Origin: Mycteria americana
Lineage: Eukaryota > Chordata > Aves > Ciconiiformes > Ciconiidae
Reading direction: 5' to 3'
DNA: 64,000 nt
Assembly (NCBI RefSeq): GCF_035582795.1
Contig: NW_027445653.1
Location: 248,001-312,000 of the forward strand
Shown here: positions 21,538 to 30,700 of the stretch, one piece after another
Position numbering within the stretch: position 1 is the stretch's first letter
Layout: every line of letters starts with the position of its first letter
Made by a program: the position numbers and the translations under genes
Notes under the pieces: model-generated
Databases searched by the model: none
Told to the model about the DNA's origin: nothing
What the model saw: only the letters and a program-made list of their open reading frames with translations

Positions 21538-22635
21538 ATGACACGGGGTGTTGCAGGCCAGGGGCCTGTGCCATGCAGCCACCCCTCGCCCCATCGGCGC
21601 CCAGCACAAGGCCCCGGCAGCCTTGCACAGAAGGAGAAGCAGAGGAGGGAGCTGGAAGCACTACGGGCTGAGCTGGAGGAAGAGCGGCTCCGCACCCAAG
21701 AGCTGCGCCGCTGCTTTGCTGCCAAAACCCGGGAGCTGAAGGCGGCTTTGGAGAGGGAGCAGCAGCTCCTGGCAGACCGGCTGCAATCCCAGTGGGAGCA
21801 GCAACATGCTCTGGAGGTGCGGCGGCTGCAGGAGCTGAACCAGCGGCAGCGGGAGGCAGAGACCTGCCAGCTGCTGCGCTGGAAGGAGGCCGAGCTCCGC
21901 GAGGGACAGGAGCTGCTGCGGCGGGAGTGCACCGCTGCCGTTCGCCAGGCACGGGACCTGCAGCAGCAGCTAGCTGAGGAGATGGTGAGGCCCACCAGGA
22001 GCGGCAGGGAGGCCCAAAGCAAGCTCCAGGATGTCCTCAGCAGGCTACCCTGGGAGACAGATGGCTACCAGCCTGCCTGCATCCGCCACCTCCAGAACCA
22101 GCTGCAGCTGGAGAGGAGACTCTTCACCAAATACATCCTGCAGGTGTTCAAGGGCGAGCTGCCTGCCTCCCCAGGCATGGCCCAGCCCAAAGGGCTTTCT
22201 GAGCTCCAGGGTCACCAGGAGATGCAGAGCTCCTGCTCCTCAGGCAGAAAGGGCCCCCAGGCCCTGGTGGCACTACCGGAAAGACTGCCGGACAGCCACA
22301 GCACAGGGCAGCAAACAACATGCAAGGCTGTGGCAGGTGCTCAGCTCCAGATGCCAGAGAGGGAAGACGTGGTGCTGCTCGGCAGCAAACGCAGCCAGCT
22401 CCTGGAGCACAACACCCGCCTGAAGCAAGTTCTGCAAGCCCTGGAGAGGCAACAGAGTGTCCTTGAGAGGGAGAGCCACCTCCTGGAACAGGCAGGCTCC
22501 CCAGAAGCATGCAAGGAGGCAGAGAGGCTGCAGCAGAAAATTACTAAACTAGCTGCCCTGGCCTCGCAGCTGGGAGAAAGATCCAGGCAACTGCAGGAGA
22601 CCATCAACTGCCTGATCAGCACTCATATTGATTAA
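21538..22635 (+). CDS. RIM-binding protein-like (RIMBP3/TSPOAP1 type) coiled-coil protein, intronless, short
   Basis: A single exon of 365 codons predicts a highly charged coiled-coil protein. From about residue 35 it runs QRRELEALRAELEEER, then LLRWKEAELREGQELL, then PWETDGYQPACIRHLQ with a following LERRLFTKYIL segment. A second helical block with GSKRSQLLEHN and a final RQLQETIN segment follow. This order matches my recollection of the N-terminal third of RIM-binding proteins (RIMBP3, TSPOAP1), which scaffold presynaptic channels or the sperm manchette. The SH3 and fibronectin III domains that bind partners are absent; the frame stops at 22633-22635 beside ATTAAA. The frame is open from 21340, but that ATG lies inside the promoter repeat, so 21538 (gacgccATGa) was chosen. 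Lack of introns suggests a retrocopy or a RIMBP3-like intronless lineage. It occurs only in the left arm. Expression is unknown. Confidence 0.7.
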   Translation: MTRGVAGQGPVPCSHPSPHRRPAQGPGSLAQKEKQRRELEALRAELEEERLRTQELRRCFAAKTRELKAALEREQQLLADRLQSQWEQQHALEVRRLQELNQRQREAETCQLLRWKEAELREGQELLRRECTAAVRQARDLQQQLAEEMVRPTRSGREAQSKLQDVLSRLPWETDGYQPACIRHLQNQLQLERRLFTKYILQVFKGELPASPGMAQPKGLSELQGHQEMQSSCSSGRKGPQALVALPERLPDSHSTGQQTTCKAVAGAQLQMPEREDVVLLGSKRSQLLEHNTRLKQVLQALERQQSVLERESHLLEQAGSPEACKEAERLQQKITKLAALASQLGERSRQLQETINCLISTHID

Positions 22636-22637
22636 AT
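22632..22637 (+). terminator. ATTAAA poly(A) signal of the coiled-coil gene
   Basis: ATTAAA overlaps the stop codon of the RIMBP-like frame. It is a common variant signal, and its position would give a very short 3' UTR. No downstream GU-rich element was checked. Confidence 0.4.
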
Positions 22638-22967
22638 CTTTTGGTTACGATCTCTCTGTGTGATCTTACTCTCTATCCTGTGTGTATGTGAACTGAAAGG
22701 ACTGTGTGCCTGCTGCTTGGGGACAAGGGGCCACCATCCCCCCCATTGGCAATGGTGGAGTCACAGTTGAGGATGGCGGCCCTCTTGCAGGGCCGGGTGC
22801 TGGCAGCGGCGGGCAAGAGGGGTGCAGAGGTGGCACAAGGCGGCCTCGCTGTCGCAACCTCGTGGAGGTAGCGGCAGGTCTGGCCCGGTCTCAGCAGGTC
22901 AGGCAGCGTCAGCAAGGAGATGATGTGCAGTAGCTGTGGGGAGAGAGGGGGAGAGCATCAGCCCTGG

Positions 22968-23570
22968 GACCTCCCCTGCTTTCAGGGCAAGACCCCAGCC
23001 CCACCATCCCCCCCTACTCAACCCACCATCTCAGGGAGGAGACACTGCATGGCGGCCATGTCCTGCCCCTCCTCACCAGCCTGCAGGCTGCTGCGGGGCT
23101 CTTGGGCTGCGGTCAGGGGATGTGGGTGAGGTGATGGCGGGCAGCCCCATGGCATGCAATCAGCCCCCACCCATTCTCATCCACCCCACCGCCATCCCGC
23201 TGCCCTCACCATCCCGTCCTCATCACTGCCAGTTAGAGGCTAGCGGCAATGGCAGCGAGAAGCCCTGTGGCCCATGGCTGCCGTCTAAGGGCATGGCCAC
23301 AGGATACTGACTCTGTGTGAGCCGGCAGCTCCCATGAAGACAGGGGGTTCAGGAACATGGGGGTGGCTGGGGCGGGGGGGGGAGGGGAAAGAGGGGAGAG
23401 AGGGGTGAAGGGTGGAAGGGGGGAAGAGGGTCCCCGGGCCTGGGCCGGGGGCTGCTCAGCCTCGGGGCAGGCCCCACATCCGCCATGTTGAAGCTCCGCC
23501 TGGCTGCCGGCAGAGCCCCCCGCCTTCTCCCATTGGTCTTTGCCGGCATAGGTCGGGAGGGCTGTCAGTC
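22968..23570. promoter_or_regulatory. CpG-rich arm segment with YY1-type site, left copy
   Basis: Matches 33755-34346 inverted. On the minus strand a caacatggcgga word (23479-23490) fits the YY1 initiator. It lies inside a minus-strand frame of 66 codons (23349-23549) that is also open in the right arm. The GC-rich composition and the adjacent CCAAT array suggest a promoter, possibly bidirectional; no transcript can be shown. Confidence 0.4.
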
Positions 23571-23779
23571 TCCTCTCCTGAGGTGATGCTGTCTCTGATT
23601 GGCCCCAGGTGGTCAGGCTGCTGTGCTGCTGTGCCTGCCCTGCACCTGAGGTGATGACCTTTGATTGGCTGCCTGGGCTGTCACTGTGCCCTGGTTTGGG
23701 ACCCACCCTCCCCTGAGGTGATACTCTCTCTTATTGGCAGCCTGAGGGGTCACTCAGCATGGGCTCACTCTCTTATTGG
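23532..23779 (-). promoter_or_regulatory. Tandem CCAAT-box array, left copy
   Basis: Five ATTGG words (CCAAT on the minus strand) stand at 23532, 23598, 23664, 23733 and 23775. They are spaced 66, 66, 69 and 42 bp within imperfect tandem units that also carry cctgaggtgat. Regularly spaced CCAAT boxes are typical NF-Y targets. The right arm has a matching array at 33453-33720. Confidence 0.5.
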
Positions 23780-23800
23780 CTGCCTCTCGGTCTGGAGTGT

Positions 23801-25808
23801 GGGGGTTCAGGGCAGTTGCAGGTTCTGGTCTATGTATCTCCCAGTGTGGATGGGCTGGGCGGAGCCCTGGAGACCTCACTGCCCACGGGCCCCGCCATAG
23901 CCCAGTTCACCAGTCCTGGGCCCAAGTGCTCAGCCCCAGGGACAACCCCACAGCCAGGGTCAGAGCGGTTCCTGCTGCTGCCCTGGGGGTCGCCAGCCCC
24001 CAGTCAGCCCTGAGCCAGAGAGCAGGTATCTGAGCTGGGATGAGATGGAAGAGGCTGGAAAACCGTTCATCGAGAGGAGGCGATGGAAGAAGGTACAGTG
24101 TGTGTGGCACCTGGGGGTAAGTGGCACCCTCTGTTTCATATCTGGATCGGTGCTGTACTTGCACAGGGACTAAGCCCCAGTTCAGAGCAGAAATTGTTGT
24201 TACTGGGTATTTTTCATCCCTACACAATTCTGCATCACTATGGACTTTACCAGCCATGGACTCTGGGCCCGTCCTGTAGTGAGGTCACAGCAGGCATTCA
24301 GAAAAAAAAAGGGTGCTTTTCCAAAATGCTACAGAAGGCAACAGCTGGCTGTAGGCAGGTGGGAATACACAGAAATGGGCAGTGTCCCTCAGCACGAGGA
24401 ACAGTGATGTGGGTACAGCCGTAGCATGACAGTTCTCATGGCCTTGAGCAGCACAGCAGGAATTTTCAGGCAGCATGGCCAGCTGCCAGGGCTGTGTGAA
24501 CAGCTCCTGCCGAGCGTGGAGATGGGCAGGGGAGAGGACAGTGCTGTTGCTGTTGGTGTGTAGCAGGGGACAGTCGGTGGAAGCTGCACTCAGGACATGT
24601 AATGAGGAGCTGTCATCTGAGTACTCCCAGAGGGTGATGATTCCAGGGAGCGAAGCCGTGGGGCGACAGACTGCAGCTCCCAGCATGCCATGGGGATGGC
24701 CAAGTGCTGCTCAAGCTGCTCACTGGAAGAGCGAAAGGCTGCAGGAGGAGTTGTGCTGTGCTCCATCTGCAGCCAGAAATCTGCAGCGCAATATAGCGAG
24801 ATTAATGCAAGGGCCAGGACCGGAGGGCAGGAATCGCTCTTCTCAGGAGCGTCTTCTGCTCGAACAAAACCCAGGCCTCTTCTCCCCGCTCCTTGGAGGC
24901 CTCTCTTCCCCTCGAATTGCTGACAGATGACCTGTGCTGGGGAGGCTTCCAGTGAGGAAGCTGTGAAATGTATATCCTTAGGGAGCTGCGCGTATGCGCC
25001 ATGTGGCTGACTTGGGCTCGGAGCCCTCCTTGCGGTCCATGGGCTTTTGCTTGTGTAAGCTGGGGCATGGGATGGGCGAGGGACTTTCTCCTCCTTTTGG
25101 CAGCAGCAGGAAGGGTGGTTACTCTTGTCAGGGTTAGGTTGTTACCCCTCTTTTTAGGGTCCAACCCCCTCCTTGTAGGGACCAAAGCCTCGTTTTTATG
25201 CCCAGAAGCCTCATTTTTAGTCAGGCTGGGCTTCCCTTAAAAGCGATCCCCTTACAATGGTGGGGCACTTTGTGACCCGTGGGTCTCTCCGGCAGTGGCA
25301 ACTGATTGAGTTGCTGTGTGTGAACAAGCTCCTGTCCGTCTGCCAGCCACAAGCAGGGCTGCTCCGTGCGTTCTGTAAATGCAAAGTGCATTGACGCCCC
25401 TGAAATGGAGTGCCTTTTACTCGGCAAGTAAAAGGGGGGCAGGGGCTTGGCACAAGCACCGCTCTGGGAGACACAGCCCGTTCCCATCTGCTCTGGACAC
25501 GGGGACTCTTAGCCAGTCAGCACAAACAGGACAGTCCAGACCTTCCCTTTACAGCCTCAGTGTGGTTTGAAGTGGTTTTGAAAACAGAGAGATGTGAAAC
25601 AAGGAAATAGTCATGTGACCTGTTTCTTCTAATGAACACATTTACTATCTCTCGGGCATTTTTAATAGCTACAAGATAAGAGAAAGCGCAAATGAGTGGG
25701 ACCATCCTTTTCTGCTCCAGTATTAATGTCTGAATCATTGAAGAATCAGAGTTATTGCAGTCCAACAAAACCCTTGGTTGGTGAGGTTTGATCCCTCCTC
25801 TGTCCTCT
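23801..25808. other. Spacer region left of the solo LTR
   Basis: No complete gene. A coding-like segment with a good donor ends at about 24091 (see findings). Around 25126-25245 an imperfect short tandem repeat of about 28 bp (ctctttttagggtcc-like) occurs, with a related stretch at 33290-33380. The remainder shows only overlapping chance frames. Confidence 0.4.
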
Positions 25809-25813
25809 CCAGG

Positions 25814-26408
25814 TGTCGTGGTTGAACCCCAGCCAGCAACTAAGCCCCACACAGCCACTCACTCACTGCCCCTCAGTGGGATGGGGGAGAGAATCAGCAG
25901 GGTAAAAGTGATTAAACTCGTGGGTTGAGCTAAAGGCAGTTTAATGGGTAAAGCAAAAGCTGTGCACGCAAGCAAAACAAAACAAGGAATTAATTCACTA
26001 CTTCACGTGGCTAGGCAGGTGTGCAGCCATCCCCAGGAAAGCAGGGCTTCATCACGCATAATGGTTACCTTGAAAGGCAAATGCCATCACTCCAAACATC
26101 CCCCCTTTCCTTCTTCTTTCCCCAGCTTTTATTGCTAAGCGTGACATGCTGTGGTATGGGATATCCCTTTGGTCAGTTGGGGTCAGCTGTCCCAGCTGTG
26201 TCCCCTGCCAGCTTCTTGTGCACCCCCAGCCTACTCGCTGGTGGGGCGGTGTGAGAAGCAGAAAAGGCCTTGGCGCTGTGCAAGCACTGCTCAGCAAGAA
26301 CGAAAACATCCCTGTGTTATCAACACTGTTTCCAGCACAAATCCAAAACACAGCCCCATGCTAGCTACTGTGAAGAAAACGAACTCTATCCCAGCCAGAA
26401 CCAGCACA
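25814..26408 (-). mobile_element. Complete solo ERV LTR with 5-bp target duplication
   Basis: A 595-bp LTR with TG...CA ends is flanked by perfect ccagg duplications at 25809-25813 and 26409-26413. It reads on the minus strand, from tgtgctggttctggctggga, through a caataaaagctgggg TATA region near 26120-26140, to the far end. A 5-bp duplication suits ERVL- or ERV1-type integration. No internal sequence remains, so it formed by LTR-LTR recombination. It lies about 1.3 kb upstream of the MROH start. Confidence 0.9.
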
Positions 26409-26935
26409 CCAGGTGCCCCTTCCCTGACGTTGGGGAGCACTGCAGGTCTGCCTGACTACAGCAGCCAGTGACACACAGGCGGTACAGGCAGGGCAACAGG
26501 TTTCTTGTCCTGCTGCAGGCTGCACGGAGCAGGTACAGGGCTGCTGGACTGGGACCCCCAGTTGTCCCTGGCTCATTTTCAGCTGCACCTTCTGTCCCTC
26601 CTTTCCCCTTTTGTCCTGATACTCTACATTCCGATCTTTTGTCTGGTACGGTTTCCCGTTACGGTCTCACCGGTTTCACCCCAGGCCAACCAGTTTTCTC
26701 CTTTCATGGTTTGCCATCTCCAACAATTTCTCACTTTCTAAAGCGGTGAGTTGCCCCTCGAGCCAGGGCTGATGAAGCCAAAAAGGAATGAGAGCTTCCA
26801 TAACCAATGAGATGGCAGACACTATCAAAAAATGCCTATCCTCTCCACTGCCCACCTTAGAAATCTCGAGAAATGTCTGAATGCACAACCAAGGAGCAGC
26901 TTAGAAGCTGTTCAAATCAGGCGGGCTTGGTTGGG
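26409..26935. other. Intergenic, nothing recognised
   Basis: Short frames only, on both strands, without domains or repeats that I can name. Confidence 0.35.
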
Positions 26936-27062
26936 ATCCCAGTGAGATCCCTGTGTTTAGAGAAGACTTTTCTGAATGACTCCTCCAGTTCTCTGTCTCT
27001 TGGGCTGTAGGTGAGGGCATTGATTAAGGATGTTAAGGCAGTGCAGAAAAGAGAGAATATTT
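26936..27062 (-). pseudogene. Possible relic of an olfactory-type GPCR, TM7 and tail
   Basis: On the minus strand one frame reads KEIFSLFCTALTSLINALTY followed by SPRDRELEESFRKVF. This resembles the OR TM7 pattern (NPLIYSLRNKEV..AFRKVF) with N and Y in place. Upstream transmembrane segments are not found, and stops close the frame within about 40 codons. If correct it is an old pseudogene fragment of a different OR group than OR-A to OR-D. Confidence 0.35.
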
Positions 27063-27538
27063 CTTTTGGGTTTCCTATTCTGACAGCATCTGCTAAGCGA
27101 TACCCACTGTAAGAGTCCCATGCACAATTGTATCCCCAAAGAGGGATCGGAGGAGAGGAGCAGGCGTAAACATCTTTTGCTTTCTGGAGCTGGAAGAGAT
27201 TTTCAGAGTGGGGGAAAGGACATAACGGTGAGATGCCAGAAACTGTAGAGATGTGAAGAGAGCGCTACATGGAGGGGGAGAAGCAGGGGTCTCCCAGGGA
27301 GGTCCTGGGGCCATGCTGGGGCATGTGAACACAGGGCTCTGGGATGAGGCAGAGGGTACAGGAAGGTCCTGAGGGGACATAAGGGCAGATGGGGGCCTGG
27401 GGGCACCCCAAGAGGACCCATGGGCCAATGGTGAGCTGGCTCCCTACCCCCTGCAGTGGACGGCCTGCCCCTCCCAGCCCGGGCGGCGGGTCACAGTGGG
27501 GCCCTTTGTGACACCCCTCTGTGACACCCCACGGCACC

Positions 27539-27548
27539 ATATATAGCC
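27539..27548 (+). promoter_or_regulatory. TATA box candidate of the MROH gene
   Basis: The word catatatagc stands 189 bp before the predicted start codon in otherwise GC-rich sequence. Two gtgacacccc repeats lie just upstream. A start of transcription near 27570 would give a 5' UTR of about 165 bases. Confidence 0.5.
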
Positions 27549-27736
27549 AGCGTGGCTGCAGCCCTGCAGTGTCTGACAAGACAGCGACGGGACAGGGCAG
27601 GAGCGCGGAGCTGGCGAGGAGACTCCGAGCACAGCCCACGTCTTGCCCTGCTGCCTCTGGCAGCCCCACGGTGCCGAGGCGTTTCCCTTAAGCTGCCCCC
27701 CCCCCTTCCCCCACACACTTTCCTACAACTCACAAG

Positions 27737-30700
27737 ATGGCAGAGAGACCCCCCAGCCACCCCAGGGTAGCCTGGGAGGAGGTGGGGGCTCCCCAGGAGA
27801 GCATCTCTCTGCTGGAGCCCTACGAGGTGTCCACGGTCCAGCCACTGCAGAATGGTGAGTGAGGGGCCCCCTGGGGCTGGGCAGGGTTGGGGCCAGGGAG
27901 CGCAACCGGCTCAACGCCGGGATCCCGTTTCCTCGGCATGCTGGCAGCAGGGGTTCCACGGGCAGGGGTCACGGTGGTGCTTGAATGCCAGGGCTGCTCG
28001 GGGCTGGGAGCCAGCCCCAGCGCAGCCTCCCTCCTCAGCCATGCCGAACTTAAAGCTCTTTTCACCACTTGGGAAGCTTGTTGGCACAGATGCTGTGTCC
28101 TACCAACGCTTCTGTGTTTCCCCTCCATGTAGGTGACACCCTGCCAGAGGAGACTCCAGAGCATCCAGAGCTGCAACTGGAATGGGATTCTGAGAGCACC
28201 TGGTTGCTTTCTTCGTGCGACAGCAGCGACACAACCACGGTAATGAGCTCCCCCCTTGCTGGGACTCTTGACCATGGCATCGGCAGGAGGCTTGTGTGAG
28301 CAAAGGGACCCAGAATCAGTGGCGTTGGCCTCACTGGCATGGCCTCACTGTTCCTGGTGAGAGGGTTCCTGCTGTCCCTGAGCAGGGACTATGCTGAGGG
28401 TGGCACTCCAGTGTCCCAGCAGCAGCTCCAGCCCTCCTGGCCACCAGCGAGCCCTGGTTCTCTCTGTAGAGCCAACATATGGTACCCATGACCCCAACCC
28501 TCCTGCCTCACCCTGGGGACCCTCTGCTCTCATCCTTTGCCCTGCAGAGACTGCAACCCCTCCTTCCAGCTTTCCTCTGTGCACTGCTGACAGCACTGCT
28601 GGACATCTCTTGCCAGAGCTGCTCGCGCTGCTCAGCCAAGCAGCACTATCAGGGTGCTCGGCGTGACATGTCTTCTTTCCTCCCTTCCTTCCTCCTGTAG
28701 GTGTTTGGAGAATACCTCCAGCCTTCTCAGATGACAGACGTTCTCCTGGTGGCCATTCAGGCCTTGACAGCAGATGACATCTATGACAGGCAGATGGGCA
28801 GCAACGTCCTGGAGATGTCCATGAGAGACCCTCCCTCCTGGCTGACGGATGTAAGTGCCCTGTGGCTGGATTGCCCTGCCCGGGAGCCCTGTCAGGCCTT
28901 GTTCTTCCCTCCTTCCTTAACCCTGCTCTCTGGGGCACCTGAAGCCATTTCAGGGCAGCAGAGAGGGATGGGAAGGGCAGCAGTTTCAGTGGCAGCTTGG
29001 GCAATGGCTGCACTCCAGTGGCAGCACCCTCCTCACCCGTGTCCCCTCCAGGTGCCAAAGATCATGAGGTCCATCCACATAAATGTGGAGCGCATCCGCA
29101 CGGAGCCAGCCCGGCACAGCCTGGTTGCACTCCTTCTCCTGCTGACCAAGCGGTGCCCCAGGGAAGCGGTCAGGAGCCTGTTGAAGATCTCTCCAACATG
29201 TGACAGGTACTGGCCCCGACAGCCTTGAGGGCTTGTTCCCTGTGGGGAGAGGAGCCCAGAGACTCTCTGGCTGCCAGATACACGGAAAACTGTGGGACAT
29301 CCCTGAGGAGCAGGGCCCACCATGCTCCTCCCTGCCCCATGGGGAACACCACCTCTTCCCCCTCCTGCCTGCGTGGGCAGGGCCCCCAGGCACCCCAAGT
29401 GAGGGGGGTGGGCAGGGTCAGGGCTGCAGCACCTCCTGGTTCTGGAGAGGCTGGCCCAGGTACGGTGCAGTGGCCGAGGCAGCCCTGCTGACCAAGTGCT
29501 CCGGGTCTGCAGCGCTGCCCTGGCCATGTGGGAGGTGATGATCTCTGTGCCTTGGGCTTTGTGGAGTGTCTTGACGGAGCTGCTCAGCGTGCTCCAGGAC
29601 CAGCGGCTGCGCCAGGTGTTCAGCTGTGCCGCGGAGGACGCCTGCATCTATCCCTTGGCTGTGAGTGACCATGCCTCAGTGACCTTCAGGGCTGTGCCTG
29701 CCTCCCCAGGGAAACAGGCACGGCCCCCTCCCCTTCTGTCTGCCTCCAAACGGCCACCTCCTCCAGCACATATGGACACAGCCCCTTAGGGTCAGCGTCC
29801 ACTTGCCACCATCCGCGTCTCGTGCCTCATTTGTGGCAGTGCGGTGGAGGGAGCCCCGCGGGCACTGCTGGTCTCTTACTGCTGTCTTTTTTTAGCTGGT
29901 GCTCTGCACTGACGTTGAAACAGAGGAGTTTGCTGCCCTGTACAAAGCCCAGAGGTTCCTGAGGCGTCCAAGCCTGGTGATGCTCTCGCTGGTGCTCAGG
30001 GGCCTCATCACGCTTTCAGAGACACCTGAGACGGTGAGCAGGGTGTAGTCAAATGGGTCCATGTTGGCAGCCGGGGCCTGGGGCAGTGGGTAATGTTGTA
30101 GCTTGGCCTTGGCTGGGAGTCAGGATGTGGGGTGATGGCTCCAGTCACCCTCCCTGCTATGGAGGGGCCTGGTGGGTGCCTGGGGAGCCCTCCAGGCACC
30201 GAGGGTTACCAATCCATCTGCCCCTTCAGGCCGGTTGGAAAAGGGGGTTGCTGAGCAGGGGACACTGCTCTCCTGCACTCCCTTCCCTTCCCCGTGCTCT
30301 CCCTGCATCCCCATCAGTAGCCGCTGCCTGCCAGGAGGCTGCTGCAGTGACTCCTGTGCCACCTGCTGGGAAGCCGGACGGGAGGCTGGTGCTCAGCGAC
30401 CAGTGCATTTTTAAAGCCAGGGTGGTCTTTCACCGCTTCACAATAAGGAAACTGTGTGTTTCATACAGGCAAGAAAAATGGCGGTCCTGCTGCCAGACAT
30501 CATGGAGACCCTGCAGGATGCCAACACTGATGTCAAGATGAAGGCCCTGGTATTCCTCGGGAACATGATGGCTCACATGAAGAGGGAGGAGGCCAGCCTC
30601 ATTGCTCTGCAGCTGGCGGAGAAGCTCCTGCCCCTCTTTGATGATGTAAGGCTGCCGTGGGAGCCTGAGCCCTAGAGATGGGCACTCTGCAAGACCCAGC

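Larger units (their letters stand above)
14758..23800 (+). repeat. Large inverted repeat, left arm
   Basis: Pairs in opposite orientation with 33480-40990. Anchors: 14785 with about 40965, 17965 with 37553, 18877 with 36640, 19400 with about 36118, 20731 with 35828, 21114 with 35445, and about 23700 with about 33620. The coordinate sum shifts where one arm has extra sequence. Left-only blocks are about 19403-20430, 21213-22967 (the RIMBP-like gene) and about five satellite units. Identity is about 96% by eye over 20731-21114. Confidence 0.85.

Noticed and set aside
21384-22022. 212-codon minus frame opposite the coiled-coil gene
   Set aside because: Antisense shadow of the charged, GC-rich coiled-coil coding sequence.
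28345-29058. 237-codon minus frame across MROH exon 3
   Set aside because: Antisense shadow spanning introns and exons, without a domain.
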